Assembly (NCBI GenBank): GCA_029561455.1
Contig: JAKQIY010000072.1
Location: 1-64,000, forward strand
Source of the DNA: a bacterium
Lineage (GTDB): Bacteria; Zhuqueibacterota; Zhuqueibacteria; Residuimicrobiales; Krinioviventaceae
Direction: 5' to 3'
DNA length: 64,000 nucleotides
In this document: positions 33,849-44,744 of the stretch, one piece after another
Position numbering within the stretch: position 1 is the stretch's first letter
Layout: each line of letters opens with the position of its first letter
Translations under genes and position numbers: made by a program
The notes under the pieces: model-generated
Databases searched by the model: none
Seen by the model: the letters and a program-made list of their open reading frames with translations, nothing else
What the model was told of the DNA's origin: nothing

Positions 33849-35456
33849 TTATAACCTGGTCAAAGTGACCAGGAATACATCGTTCTCACGAATGTCCAGT
33901 TCCTTCACAAATGGCTCGCCGCTTTTTATTTTTATTTTTTGACAAAGGATGGCCGACCCATCATGTAGTTTTTTTATATGCTCAACCTGTTCTTTGGTAA
34001 GCTGATTGGGTCTGCCCAGGTCGTAATAGGTCGTGTACGCATCGTTTTCACGGTAACCAACCTGAAATACTTGCATCGTGTAAGCGCCGGCCGGAATTCC
34101 CGCAAGATTGATTACAACCTGGCCTTTTGATTTTGCCGGTAAATCCTGGATATAATATTCCTGATTATTTACAGAATCAGTGGGAAGGGTGTAGGTAAAA
34201 TCCCATAGCAGCGCCTGGAAGTTGCCCTGGTCATCTTTGCATGCCCAGGACGATTTGTCGCTGTTTTTCAACTCGGTATTGCCCAGTTTATTCATGAACT
34301 GGTAGGCGTAAAAAGCGGATTTGTTAATGCCCTGGTAATTCAATAACCCAAAACCGCCATGAAACGGGGTAAAACGCGGGCCGGGTTCCTCGAAAATATC
34401 TGTAAAGACCCAATACGACATGGATTGCGCCGCAGACCCGACCTGTTTGAGTTTTTCCAGTATATAGGCCGCCTCATGATAGCTATCATGTATCGGATCG
34501 GCGGGAGTATAGGAAGCGCTCCACTCGGTATAATGCAACTCCAGGTTCGGCATATTTGTGCCGGCAATTTCCTGCCGAGACGTTAAAACATCGCCGCTAA
34601 CGCTCATGGGATTGCTATCCAGAACCGTGCCGGAGTTGCCGAACTCGTCGAGATACCCCTGCCGCACGCCATAGGAATGGGTGCTGATAAAGTCAATCGG
34701 CAGATTATTCTTGCTGCAAAAGTCAATCATATCCACTTCCCAGGCGGCGCCGGCCGTAGCGGGTCCGCCCACCCGGTACTCTTTGTTGACGCTTTTTATG
34801 GCGTTGACGGCATATTGATACAATTTAAAATATTCTTCCTGCGTACCGGTCCAGAAACCCGGCGTCAGGTTGGGTTCATTCCACACTTCAAAATACCAGG
34901 TTTTTACCTCATCCGCGCCGTAGCGTTCGGTAAAGTGCAGGGTGAGATTGCGAATGAGTTCTCCCCACTTGTCGTAATCTTTGGGTGGAGTAACATTACC
35001 GCGCCACCAGAAAATGGTCTGCTTGCCGCTTGCCAGGGCTTCCGGCATAAAGCCCAGTTCAATGAACGGTTTCATGCCGATGCTGAGAATATAATCGTGC
35101 AACACGTCGACATACTGGTAATTATATTCCGGTTTGCCGTTCCGGTCTTCTTTATATACGCCCATATCATCGGTCAGCAGCCCGTGCATGCGGATATATT
35201 TAAAGCCACATTCTTGCTTTACAAAAGCCAGTTGCTGCTGCCAGTCCGCCCGCAAACCCTCGTTGGCCCGGCCGGCGCCGATACATTCTTTAAACATGGT
35301 ATTCAAAGGGCCCTGCGCCTGGTTGAAATCAAGGGTGATAAGCCGCACAGGTTGAACGGATTTAGCATTGGTTTTACTTTTTGCGGATGCGTTGCAAATA
35401 AATAAACCGGTAAAAATGGCAAACATTATCATAGCGGTTTTTAAATACTTGAGCAT
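33849..35456 (-). CDS. GH39 beta-xylosidase-like enzyme
   Basis: The 535-residue exported enzyme (signal LKTAMIMFAIFTGLFICNASA) shows GH39 motifs in order: GFKYIRMHGLLTDDM near residue 75, PFIELGFMPEAL, the acid/base Glu194 in YFEVWNEPNL and nucleophile Glu311 in ELHYTEWSASYT. A beta-sandwich follows the barrel. GH39 members release xylose from non-reducing ends, some act on arabinosyl or other side chains. It lies 92 nt after the GH51-like gene's upstream partner, inside the co-oriented island. Confidence 0.85.
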   Translation of the reverse strand: MLKYLKTAMIMFAIFTGLFICNASAKSKTNAKSVQPVRLITLDFNQAQGPLNTMFKECIGAGRANEGLRADWQQQLAFVKQECGFKYIRMHGLLTDDMGVYKEDRNGKPEYNYQYVDVLHDYILSIGMKPFIELGFMPEALASGKQTIFWWRGNVTPPKDYDKWGELIRNLTLHFTERYGADEVKTWYFEVWNEPNLTPGFWTGTQEEYFKLYQYAVNAIKSVNKEYRVGGPATAGAAWEVDMIDFCSKNNLPIDFISTHSYGVRQGYLDEFGNSGTVLDSNPMSVSGDVLTSRQEIAGTNMPNLELHYTEWSASYTPADPIHDSYHEAAYILEKLKQVGSAAQSMSYWVFTDIFEEPGPRFTPFHGGFGLLNYQGINKSAFYAYQFMNKLGNTELKNSDKSSWACKDDQGNFQALLWDFTYTLPTDSVNNQEYYIQDLPAKSKGQVVINLAGIPAGAYTMQVFQVGYRENDAYTTYYDLGRPNQLTKEQVEHIKKLHDGSAILCQKIKIKSGEPFVKELDIRENDVFLVTLTRL

Positions 35457-35520
35457 ATTCTTGTCCTTTCAGATATTATTAAAATCAACAGCAAAATTAT
35501 CAAGTTTGATTATTTTATTG

Positions 35521-37923
35521 TTATTTATTGTCTTCCGTTAAAAGTAATCTGACAGCATACACAGCGCCGGCCGTACTTGCCTGATCTGCCTGGAATTTTA
35601 TCCTGATATGGCTTTTTCCTGTTAACATGGAATCCGGTATTACATAAACCACATTTTTGAACAGGGACTGATTCCATTTATTAGTATTGTCTTCGGTCAG
35701 TAATTTTTCATCATCGATGTAAATAGCAAATTTTCTGTTACCCCATTCTGCGCCCCAATAACGAACCAACAAGCTCAGGCTGGTTTTGTTTTGTGTAGCC
35801 ATATCATAACTAAAATAACCGCCATTGCGGGCTTCGCGCCAGAATTCATTCAGGTTGTTGCCTGTAACAGAGTTTTCCTTTTGCAGGGCATGATCCGTTT
35901 CCGGCTGTTGTTCACCTGGAGATACATAATCAATTGTCCGCTTTTCCAGAGCCAGCTTTTCTTTTTCAATGTCGGCCAGTGAATCTATATAGGCCCGGTA
36001 ACCGGCATTGGTTAGGGCCAACCAGTATATCATGTACCTGGTGTCATGGATTTGGTTAAAAGGTTCCAGGGTTAGTTCCAGCGGATTGATCATTTTAACG
36101 TCGAGTTTAAAATGTAATGGTGCACCCTTAACCGGCGCCAGTTTATTGCCGATATTCAAAAGATCGTCCTCGATCAGGATGGGTGCTTTATCAACAGGCA
36201 AATATTCTCCTCCCGCATATTGTGACCAGCGGCCATCATCGGCAATGAGGCCTTTTAAATCTTCAGTTCCGGTTTTGGCGCCAAGTAAAATGGGTCCATG
36301 CATAAATGCAATGTATTCGGGGACATTTGGCAAGTGTTCTATGGTATTGCGCATCGGCAAAGATATTTGCACCACATCACCCTTTTGCCATTTTCTGTCA
36401 ATACATATAAAAGATGAAAGTTGAACTAAATAAGGAAACGCCTTGCCATTGACTTTTATTTTTAGAGCGTTTTTACTCACCCAACCCGGATAGCGTACCA
36501 ACAATTTAAAACCGGCAGAACCTTCGATTACTGTCAGCTTGGTTTGTTCCTCATAAGGGAAGGTTGTTTCCTGTTTGATTTTCACCCCTTTGGCTTTCCA
36601 GTTGAGTTCGGAGGCAATAAAAAGGTTCAGGAACAAGCTGTTATTGACATGGGTATAGATAAACTGGTTATATTTGCCGTGGTTTTCCATGCCGGTGCCG
36701 ACACAACACCACATAGCCTCATTCGGAGCGGAATAGACCCGGTAATGCCGGGGACGCGCCGGGGTAAAATAGACATAGCCGCCATGTTCAGGATGCTGGG
36801 TTGAAAGGATATGATTATACAAAGTCCGTTCATAATAATCAATATATTTGGCATCAGGATGTACCCTGAACAAATCTTCCGTCAGCTTGAGCATATTATA
36901 GGAATTACAGGATTCCGGCCCATCATTTACGTTAACAAAATCGATGCAGGCGTCTTTAGAGGGGAAATGCTCCCGTCTGCTGTTGCCGCCAAAAGCCAGG
37001 GAGCGATTGGCTGTAACAGTTTCCCAGAAATAGCCGGCAGCTTGCTCATATTTTTCGTCATAGCCAAGTTCCGCGATTCTTTCGAAACCGGTAAATTTGG
37101 GTATTTGGGTATTGGCGTGTTTGTTGTCGAGATTATCGATCCCTGCCGATAGCGGCTCGAGAACCTGCCGGTGCGAGTATCGTTTTGCGGCTGCAAGATA
37201 TTTCTCGTCGCCGGTCATTTGATAAGCGTCGGCAAATACTTCATTCATGCCGCCGTGTTCCATGTTGAGCATGGTTTGCATTTGTTCATCGGACAGGGCG
37301 GAAGTAATGTAAATTCCCCAATCGCAGAATTGTAAAAACATTGCTTTGGCGTCCTGGTTGTCGCAGTATAACCAGGCATCTCGCAGCCCCGCATACATTT
37401 TGTGCAAGTTGTAAAACGGCGCCCAGGAGGAATTATATATGGTAAAATCACCATGTTTAAAAGTCGACCATAATTTGGCGCTGTTGGGAAACCCGCCGAC
37501 ATAACCGATACCCCAATCCGCATTATTGACAGCGTTTGCCGCCAGGCACGCTTGCAGTTCTGACAGCATATAATCCATACGCTTTTTGCACTCGGCGTTG
37601 CCGGTGGCGGCGTAATTCATAGCCATAGCCGACAAATAGTGACCGCCAACATGCCCATCCAGACCGATCCAATTGGGATAACTTGCAGCTTTTGCCGGCA
37701 ACCCGGCTTCCTGGCGGTACGGCGCCAGCAAACGGTCAACATCATACTTGAGAAGCACCTCAATGTTAAGGTCGCGTGCCTGTTTGAATGGCCCATCCAG
37801 CAAAGTTACATCTCCCAACGGGAACTCATTGGGGTACAGCTTTTCCTGGGCTGCAAGGTTGGCGCTTGTGAAAATAATGCAAAGCAATGAACAGTATATT
37901 GAACAAAATTTTTTCATTAACAA
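35521..37923 (-). CDS. GH127 beta-L-arabinofuranosidase-like enzyme
   Basis: The 800-residue exported protein (signal SIYCSLLCIIFTSANLAAQ) is of the DUF1680/GH127 kind: NEFPLGDVTLLDGPFKQARD at the start, GLDGHVGGHYLSAMAM, and the Zn-thiolate site made of GPESCNSYNMLK (Glu337, Cys339) and MWCCVGTGMENHGK (Cys406, Cys407), matching the Glu-Cys-Cys-Cys of the HypBA1 enzyme. A C-terminal module (about residues 640-800) adds a sugar-binding-type beta-sandwich. It should remove beta-linked arabinofuranose from oligosaccharides; other GH127 specificities exist. Confidence 0.9.
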   Translation of the reverse strand: MLMKKFCSIYCSLLCIIFTSANLAAQEKLYPNEFPLGDVTLLDGPFKQARDLNIEVLLKYDVDRLLAPYRQEAGLPAKAASYPNWIGLDGHVGGHYLSAMAMNYAATGNAECKKRMDYMLSELQACLAANAVNNADWGIGYVGGFPNSAKLWSTFKHGDFTIYNSSWAPFYNLHKMYAGLRDAWLYCDNQDAKAMFLQFCDWGIYITSALSDEQMQTMLNMEHGGMNEVFADAYQMTGDEKYLAAAKRYSHRQVLEPLSAGIDNLDNKHANTQIPKFTGFERIAELGYDEKYEQAAGYFWETVTANRSLAFGGNSRREHFPSKDACIDFVNVNDGPESCNSYNMLKLTEDLFRVHPDAKYIDYYERTLYNHILSTQHPEHGGYVYFTPARPRHYRVYSAPNEAMWCCVGTGMENHGKYNQFIYTHVNNSLFLNLFIASELNWKAKGVKIKQETTFPYEEQTKLTVIEGSAGFKLLVRYPGWVSKNALKIKVNGKAFPYLVQLSSFICIDRKWQKGDVVQISLPMRNTIEHLPNVPEYIAFMHGPILLGAKTGTEDLKGLIADDGRWSQYAGGEYLPVDKAPILIEDDLLNIGNKLAPVKGAPLHFKLDVKMINPLELTLEPFNQIHDTRYMIYWLALTNAGYRAYIDSLADIEKEKLALEKRTIDYVSPGEQQPETDHALQKENSVTGNNLNEFWREARNGGYFSYDMATQNKTSLSLLVRYWGAEWGNRKFAIYIDDEKLLTEDNTNKWNQSLFKNVVYVIPDSMLTGKSHIRIKFQADQASTAGAVYAVRLLLTEDNK

Positions 37924-38007
37924 GTATCCTTGTTTTCATTTTATATTAATATATTAAAAGACTGTTAAACCTGACAGCTGTAAATTTTTACATTTTTATT
38001 GTCCGGC

Positions 38008-40101
38008 TTAATTAGTAATCACATCCACTTCAGCATATCCTGTTTTATTATTACCTTCTGTATTTTTTAATGCCCGCAGTTTGATATAACGGGCTTTTTC
38101 CGGCGCAAAATTTTTAATTTGCCAAAAGGGATTGTTTTTGATATTGGCAAATTCACCCTCATCTACCAGTTTCCAGTGTTTATTGTTAGCGGAAACATAA
38201 AACTGGTAATTGGTAATAATGCCTGGGCCCCAATAGGTCTGTTCCGGAAAGTATCTGAAACCGCAAAGATTTTGTTCCTTGCCCAAATCGATGACCAGGT
38301 CGATGGGCATTGTTTTATCATTACTGTGATACCATGCCGTAGACGGGTTGCCGTCCAGGATAGCGCCGGCGTGTTCATCTTTGATGCCGATAATTTTCCA
38401 CGCCGTGCGGGGCAGGTCGAATTTCTCCCGGCTTTCCGGGCTGCTTTTATCCCTGGCAGGATCATAAGCAATAGCTCTTACTTCCAGTTTACCATCTGTT
38501 TGCACCGGACCGGTATAGAGTTTTGCATTAGTGGTGGGTGCGCTGCCGTCCAATGTATAATATACAACCGATTCGGCGTCGACCGGGTTGATGATTATTT
38601 CACCCGCTTGATTGCGAATAATAACAGGAGGATTAAGGATTTGCGGTGCATTGTAAATACCGATATTGGAAATTAACAGGCAGCTTTTCGAATCGGTTAT
38701 GTTTAAACGAACCTGAGTAGCCTGGACAGTCGGAAATCGCAGGATACGTTTGTACCCGATAGTCGTTGCTTTTGCTATTTCTTGCCAGTTTCCATCGATA
38801 AAAGCTTCAACTGAAAATGCTTTCACCCGTTGTCCCAAACGGATATATTCCTGAACCAGAAAACGGTTAAATATAACCGGTTCGCCAAAATCTATGGTTA
38901 ATGAAGCAGTTGTTACCTCATCGTCGGTAGCCCAATAGGACTCTTTATTACCGTCAAGCGCCCTGGCTGCCGCAAACTTGTTTGCATTTCCACGAACATT
39001 AGTCGCCGTTGCGTTGGTTTTTTCGACCAGGTTTACCGCAAACGCCTCTTTCACCGCCCGGGCAAATTCCAATGCCGCTTTTTCGTCATTCGGGTGGATC
39101 AAACCGTTTGGCATGATCGGAAAGTTGAGCAGTAATGTGCCGTTTCGCCCAATGGAGTTATAATAGGTATCCAAAAGTTTGGGTACTGATTTTACCATGG
39201 CATCTTCAACGGGATGATAGAACCATTCCGGCCTGATAGAAGTATTCACCTCGCCCGGCACCCACGAATCGCCGTTTTCCACCCCATAATGCAGCATATT
39301 AAAGGGCACATCTCCTGTTGCGTTAAGCAAACTCCAGTTTGTTTCACCAACCCAACCCCCTTCGGTGCCAACCCAGCGCAGATCGGCACGGTCGCCGCCA
39401 TCGTTCCAAATTACAATATTGGGTTGAAGGGAGCGTACGAGTTTGTAGGTATTACTCCAGTCATAATAGGTTGTCCGGTCAATTGTGCGGGTTTCGTTGG
39501 CGCCGCCGTAATAGCCCGAACCGCCGTTGGCGCCATCAAACCACACTTCGAAAATTGGACCATAATTGGTGAGGAGTTCAGTGAGTTGATTGCGAAAGTA
39601 GGTTATATACTCCGGTTTTCCATAATCCGCATAATTTCTGTCCCAGGGGGATAAATAAATTCCTAATTTCAAGCCGTATTCTTTACAGGCATCGGCCATA
39701 TCACGAACCACATCGCCCTTGCCGTTACGCCAGGGAGCATTTTTTACCGAGTACTCGGTATATTGTGAAGGCCAAAGGCAAAAACCACAGTGATGCTTGG
39801 CCGTCAGAATGATCCCTTTCATACCGGCTTCTTTACATATACGAGCCCATTGACGACAATCCAATTCCACCGGATTAAACAAATTAACATCTTCATTTCC
39901 ATACCCCCACGATTGATCGGTATAGGTGTTGAGTGAGAAATGAATAAAAGCATAATATTCCATTTCCTGCCATCGCAGCTGGTTTTCCGATGGAATCGGA
40001 CCGTAAGGTGCGGGAGCATTTGTCCGGGCGCAGTTAAAACTAATTACACATAAACAAAGAATGACACCGATAAATAAAGACATCTTCATACCGATTCTCA
40101 C
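38008..40101 (-). CDS. GH29 alpha-L-fucosidase with two F5/8-type modules
   Basis: The 697-residue protein has an N-terminal hydrophobic signal ending in a Cys (LCVISFNCAR), so it may be a lipoprotein. The GH29 barrel (about residues 30-345) has the typical WQEMEYYAFIHFSLNTYTD, LTAKHHCGFCLWPSQYT and the nucleophile Asp189 in FEVWFDGANGG. Two discoidin-like (CBM32-type) modules follow (about 370-480 and 565-697), with a chitobiase-C-like repeat between them (VVYYTLDGSAPTTNAKLY). That repeat is the same fold as in the FISUMP proteins of this window. It should release alpha-fucose, for example from xyloglucan. Confidence 0.85.
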   Translation of the reverse strand: MRIGMKMSLFIGVILCLCVISFNCARTNAPAPYGPIPSENQLRWQEMEYYAFIHFSLNTYTDQSWGYGNEDVNLFNPVELDCRQWARICKEAGMKGIILTAKHHCGFCLWPSQYTEYSVKNAPWRNGKGDVVRDMADACKEYGLKLGIYLSPWDRNYADYGKPEYITYFRNQLTELLTNYGPIFEVWFDGANGGSGYYGGANETRTIDRTTYYDWSNTYKLVRSLQPNIVIWNDGGDRADLRWVGTEGGWVGETNWSLLNATGDVPFNMLHYGVENGDSWVPGEVNTSIRPEWFYHPVEDAMVKSVPKLLDTYYNSIGRNGTLLLNFPIMPNGLIHPNDEKAALEFARAVKEAFAVNLVEKTNATATNVRGNANKFAAARALDGNKESYWATDDEVTTASLTIDFGEPVIFNRFLVQEYIRLGQRVKAFSVEAFIDGNWQEIAKATTIGYKRILRFPTVQATQVRLNITDSKSCLLISNIGIYNAPQILNPPVIIRNQAGEIIINPVDAESVVYYTLDGSAPTTNAKLYTGPVQTDGKLEVRAIAYDPARDKSSPESREKFDLPRTAWKIIGIKDEHAGAILDGNPSTAWYHSNDKTMPIDLVIDLGKEQNLCGFRYFPEQTYWGPGIITNYQFYVSANNKHWKLVDEGEFANIKNNPFWQIKNFAPEKARYIKLRALKNTEGNNKTGYAEVDVITN

Positions 40102-40167
40102 TTTTTAATTTAAAGATATTGCATTAAATACCGTTAATTATAAATTTTTATTTTCTTGTCAATATGC

Positions 40168-42231
40168 CTATTTCAACTCGATAAATTCCGGTTCATAAGG
40201 CGCAATTGTAAAAGTATTGTTATACTCTTTATCATAAAGAATACTGCGTGATTTGCCCTGCATTTTTATAATTTGGGGTTCACCGCTAATATTCATGTAT
40301 AGAAAATGGGTTTTGTCTATTTGTCTGGCCATTACCCCCGAAGGCACATCCGGCCCTTTTTTAATGCCCAGTTCATTAATCAGGTTGTCGAGTAAACTGC
40401 CGAGTATTTCTCCTTTGGCAGGCAAGCCAACATAAATAGCCCTGCCTTTACCAAATTTGTTGGCGGTCATTACCGGGTAATCCTTGTCCAGGCTGGTTAT
40501 GCTGCCAATAATTTCAGCGCCTTGCGGCTCTATAATGTCAAACCGGGCAGCTTCCGCATTTATGGCTTTACCTCTGTAGGTTAACTCGATCTTTTTACCA
40601 GTGTAAGATTTCCGTGATATTTCATTCAGCGCTTCGGTCTCTTCATAACTTCCCAGGCGTATGCCAAACACATCGCTTAACAGGCCAGGGCGGGTGGTCG
40701 CAAATACCTGGCCGCATTCATCAACAATAGCTGAATTTGTGGTCATGATGACCGTGCCGCCATTTTTTACATAGTCGCGGATTTTGGCGGCTGTTACTTC
40801 ATCCATTACAGCCACGCCGGGGACAAACAATAGTTTATAATTTAACGGACTGCGGCTTATTTCCACTATGCGGGCGTCCATATTGCGCCAGTAAAAGAGA
40901 TCCCAGCAGGCTTGTAACTGGTTATCATGTTGTTCGGGAAAGTATTTACTGGCAATCTGGCTGGAGAATGAAAAGGCCAGTCCTACTTCCGCCTGAAGCC
41001 GGTACGGAAAGTATTTTTCAATCTTTTTAAATTCTGCGGCAATTTTTTTATATTCATCGTATTTACGGTTTGGAATGCCATCCCAGTCGATCATACCTTC
41101 CAGATACTGTTCCTCTCCGGCCCACATGCTTTGCCAGGTCCAGCCGCATACCATCTGGTTGCCATACATTAATGAAGCATAGGCCGATTTTCTGATCGAA
41201 TTTGGCACAGCCGTCATGGTGGTAAATTCATTACACCAGAAAGGATTTGTACTTTCGAATTGAATTCGGGAGATGCCAAACGCGGCATTCATCACGCCCC
41301 AATTGGTTGTTAACGAAAGTCCCGGATAAAAACCGCAGCCTTCATGAGTCATTTTTCCTGAATAAGCTATCAGTGAGTAATCGAAATACTTTAACTGGCT
41401 GTAATACCAGGCATTTGTATTGGTCAGGGCATTGGGCGCGTTAGTATTAACGACATCTAACACTTTGAAAAGAATCTGGTTGATTTCATCGGAAACAAAA
41501 CGCCTGAAATCGAGCATTCTTTCCGGCACATCGGTCGTATGGGTTGCCACCGGAAAGCCGATTTCTTCCCATTGGTTGATCCTGCGCGACCAGCGTTGGC
41601 TGGCCCACGCTTTGTTCAAATTGTCGAGGTTCGAATATTTGTCCTTTAACCAGGCGATGAATCGTTGCCTGGCGGATTCGGAATAGGAAATCTGGCCGTC
41701 TCCGGATTCGTTGTCAATTCCAAATGCCAGTAATGCGGGATGACTGGCATACTGCCTGGTAATTGCATCGGTGAACCGCAGGGCATACTGTTGGTACATG
41801 GGATCGCCAACATCATCCATATAACGGTGGTTGGGGTACAAAACATTGCCGTTAATATCGGTTATATCAATAGAAGGATATTTATGATGCAGCCAGATTG
41901 GCGCAGGTCGGATGGCAATATCCAAAATAACTTTAATGCCCGCTTCATTCATCATATCCATTACTTTATCGAACCAGGCAAAATCGAATTCTCCATCGGC
42001 TGGTTCGTAACTGTCCCAGGCCAAATGCCCCATGCGGACGACATTAAATCCCGCGGCTTGCATCAACAGAATATCATTTTTTATTTTTTCAGTGTTTTTG
42101 TCGTCATGCGGATGGTAATTGGCGCCGACGTAAAGGACCTGGCAATTCCCTTTTAAAACTGTAAGGAAAAGAATGCAAATCGTTATCACTAGGTAAGAGA
42201 TTCTTTTGCTGTTGTTTAATATGTTAATCAT
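40168..42231 (-). CDS. GH42 beta-galactosidase-like enzyme
   Basis: The 687-residue exported protein has the GH42 plan. VLYVGANYHPHDDKNTEKI and NVVRMGHLAWDSYEPADGEF are at the N-terminus. The acid/base Glu175 lies in LLAFGIDNESGDG and the nucleophile Glu335 in NPFWCNEFTTM. The trimerisation-type domain (GTVIMTTNSAIVDECGQVF) and C-terminal beta-domain follow. Signal segment: KRISYLVITICILFLTVLKG. Known members cleave terminal beta-galactose from oligosaccharides of plant walls. A 66-nt gap separates it from the GH29 gene. Confidence 0.9.
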   Translation of the reverse strand: MINILNNSKRISYLVITICILFLTVLKGNCQVLYVGANYHPHDDKNTEKIKNDILLMQAAGFNVVRMGHLAWDSYEPADGEFDFAWFDKVMDMMNEAGIKVILDIAIRPAPIWLHHKYPSIDITDINGNVLYPNHRYMDDVGDPMYQQYALRFTDAITRQYASHPALLAFGIDNESGDGQISYSESARQRFIAWLKDKYSNLDNLNKAWASQRWSRRINQWEEIGFPVATHTTDVPERMLDFRRFVSDEINQILFKVLDVVNTNAPNALTNTNAWYYSQLKYFDYSLIAYSGKMTHEGCGFYPGLSLTTNWGVMNAAFGISRIQFESTNPFWCNEFTTMTAVPNSIRKSAYASLMYGNQMVCGWTWQSMWAGEEQYLEGMIDWDGIPNRKYDEYKKIAAEFKKIEKYFPYRLQAEVGLAFSFSSQIASKYFPEQHDNQLQACWDLFYWRNMDARIVEISRSPLNYKLLFVPGVAVMDEVTAAKIRDYVKNGGTVIMTTNSAIVDECGQVFATTRPGLLSDVFGIRLGSYEETEALNEISRKSYTGKKIELTYRGKAINAEAARFDIIEPQGAEIIGSITSLDKDYPVMTANKFGKGRAIYVGLPAKGEILGSLLDNLINELGIKKGPDVPSGVMARQIDKTHFLYMNISGEPQIIKMQGKSRSILYDKEYNNTFTIAPYEPEFIELK

Positions 42232-42270
42232 TAAATATTCTCTGAATTATATTTTTAGAATTGACAATTG

Positions 42271-44679
42271 TTATTTATTCGGATCTTTCATGGTAACTTT
42301 GATTTTCTTTCCAGTATAGTTTACAGTTTTAACTTTATTCGAAATAGTATTACCCGCTTCCTGGGCCTTCGATACAATAATAACCTGGAAGGTACGAGTC
42401 GATAACATTCCGGGGAAAGAACCTTTACGCTCGCCCATAGTTAAAATTTGTTTTGCATCATCCCAGGTAAAAGTTATTGTTGAATAGATACCTTGCTCAT
42501 AATTATAATTATCGTTTTCATCTTCGTACAATGTGAATTCGCCATTAGCGCCGGGGTATACACGTATTGCCAGGTTGTCCCATTTTTTCTCTTCGGCATA
42601 TTGCACTTCCGGCCCGATGGGGAGGATAGAACCCGCTTTAACATACAAGGGCATAATATCGATGGGCGTTTCCCTTGTTATTGTCTGTCCGCCGGGAAAC
42701 TTTTCTCCATTCCAAAAGTCATACCAGTCGGCTCCTTTAGGCAGGTACAGTTCTTTGGTCTTAACCGTACTGAAATCGGCTTGCATGTCTTTAGAATACA
42801 TCGGTTGAGTAACCGGACAAACCAGGATTTCTTTGCCGAACATATATTCATCGTTAATATCCAGGGTGTTTTTATCGGCGGCAAAATCCATCACCAGGGC
42901 GCGCATCATTGTCCCATTATTGGCGGTAACATCCCACGAGGTGGAATAGATGTAAGGTAATAATTTGTAGCGCAGGGTGATGAATTTGGCAATCGAATCA
43001 TAAATCTTGTCGCCTTTATTGCCGAACTGGTATATTTCCCGCGGGGCATCGGCGCCGTGCGAGCGCATCATTGGGCAAAAAGCGCCAAACTGAACCCATC
43101 GCGCATAGAGCTCCCGATAATCGGCGTCAGCCAGTTTATTCTTGAAATTCCATAAAAAGAAACCGCCTATATCGCTGTTCCAATGCGGTATACCGCACAA
43201 TGAAAAATTCAAACCTGCCGAGATCTGGTTTTTAAGGGCATCCCACGATGATACCGTATCGCCTGTCCAGGTGTTGGCGCCGTAGCGTTGCTGACCGGCA
43301 AACGCCGAGCGGGTGAGGATAAACACCCGTTTGTCTGAAGTGACGGCGCGTTGGTGTTGGTATAAGCCGCCCACAGTCATTAGTGGAAAGGCATTACGCA
43401 CTCGTCGGAATGATCCAAGATACGTTTTATTGTCGAAATCGGCGGGCTTGAATTCCAAATGATCCGGTTCGGATGAATCCATCCACCAGCCGTCTATGCC
43501 AAGTGAAAAGAGACCTTTATTCAGGTATTTCCAGTAAATGTCACGCGCTTGTGGATTGTAAGCATCATAAACCCGAACCCCTGAAGGATAATCCATTCTT
43601 GGCGGCCATTTTTCGGAACCGGATTGCGGCCAGGTTTGGAAATCCATCAAGGCGCCAATTTTTTCCAATTCTTTGTATTGTTTTGTTTGGGGGCCAAACG
43701 AATTCCAGATGGAAATGATAATGTGCGCATTCAGGTTGTGGATATCGTCTATCATCTCTTGCGGATTATCAAATTCGGGATTGAGGAATTCCATGGCATT
43801 CCACAGGTAATTGTTGCCCCAATATTGCCAGTCCTGAATAATACCATCGAGCGGCACACCCAGTTCGCGGTATTTTTTAACCACTCCTACGGTTTCATTC
43901 TGGCTTTTGTACCGTTCTTTGCTTTGCCAGAAACCATAGGTCCATAATGGGAACATCGGCGCCTGCCCGGTGAGGTCGCGCATGAGAGCGATAACGCCAT
44001 CGGCATTACCACCATTCATAAAATAATAGTCGATACAGTCGCCAACATCCGATTTAAACGATGTGCCCGCCGGGCTGTCTTCAAAAAGGGTTGGTGAATA
44101 ATTATCCCAGAACAGTCCGTAACCTTTTACTGAAACAAAAAATGGGATATAATCATCCGTATTGCCCTGTACCATATTGAGTTTCAGGTTACGCTGCACC
44201 ATTTTACCCTGCTGTTGCTGACCCAGGCCATAAATAGCTTCATCCTGATCTAAAATAAAGGATTGATAAACACTCCAGGTCTTTACCCCGGCGTCGTCGA
44301 ACTCGGTAAAAGCTGCGCCGGCTTCTTTCTCATTTAGTAAAGCCTTTTTCTCCGGCGTTGAAAATGAAATTTTTCCATTTTTCATGTTCAGGCTTACCAC
44401 GACCTTTTTACTTTTCAGGTACAGTTCATCTCCCGCCTGCTTGATATTAAAATCCGTTTTTTGCGGGGTTTTAATTACAGACAAGCTTTGTTTATCCACA
44501 GTTGTACCCGCAGGGGATTTCAATATTCTCACTATGGATGGTGAGTAGAACTGAATTTCAACATCGCAAGAGTTTATTGATGTTTTGATTCCAGTTTCAA
44601 CCTTTTTATACGATTGCGCATTTGCTGTAACAACCATCAAGCCCAATAGTAACGAGATGGCAAGTATACTTTTTTTCAT
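42271..44679 (-). CDS. GH31 alpha-xylosidase/alpha-glucosidase-like enzyme
   Basis: The 802-residue protein (signal MKKSILAISLLLGLMVVTAN, start ATG 44679 rather than 44739) has the GH31 N-terminal beta-domain (AIYGLGQQQQGK, PFFVSVKGYGLFWDNYSPT) and the catalytic nucleophile in WWMDSSEPDH (Asp401), with the acid/base Asp in TWTGDTVSSWD. A C-terminal domain of the DUF5110 kind includes DEYMFGKEILVCPVT and FTLYEDEND. Members that act on xyloglucan remove alpha-1,6-xylose from oligosaccharides; substrate choice here is an inference from the neighbours. Confidence 0.9.
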   Translation of the reverse strand: MKKSILAISLLLGLMVVTANAQSYKKVETGIKTSINSCDVEIQFYSPSIVRILKSPAGTTVDKQSLSVIKTPQKTDFNIKQAGDELYLKSKKVVVSLNMKNGKISFSTPEKKALLNEKEAGAAFTEFDDAGVKTWSVYQSFILDQDEAIYGLGQQQQGKMVQRNLKLNMVQGNTDDYIPFFVSVKGYGLFWDNYSPTLFEDSPAGTSFKSDVGDCIDYYFMNGGNADGVIALMRDLTGQAPMFPLWTYGFWQSKERYKSQNETVGVVKKYRELGVPLDGIIQDWQYWGNNYLWNAMEFLNPEFDNPQEMIDDIHNLNAHIIISIWNSFGPQTKQYKELEKIGALMDFQTWPQSGSEKWPPRMDYPSGVRVYDAYNPQARDIYWKYLNKGLFSLGIDGWWMDSSEPDHLEFKPADFDNKTYLGSFRRVRNAFPLMTVGGLYQHQRAVTSDKRVFILTRSAFAGQQRYGANTWTGDTVSSWDALKNQISAGLNFSLCGIPHWNSDIGGFFLWNFKNKLADADYRELYARWVQFGAFCPMMRSHGADAPREIYQFGNKGDKIYDSIAKFITLRYKLLPYIYSTSWDVTANNGTMMRALVMDFAADKNTLDINDEYMFGKEILVCPVTQPMYSKDMQADFSTVKTKELYLPKGADWYDFWNGEKFPGGQTITRETPIDIMPLYVKAGSILPIGPEVQYAEEKKWDNLAIRVYPGANGEFTLYEDENDNYNYEQGIYSTITFTWDDAKQILTMGERKGSFPGMLSTRTFQVIIVSKAQEAGNTISNKVKTVNYTGKKIKVTMKDPNK

Positions 44680-44744
44680 TTTGTCATTCCAATTTTGTAA
44701 TATTGCAGTTATTATCTGTACTAGTTTTAAAATGCTCACTTTAT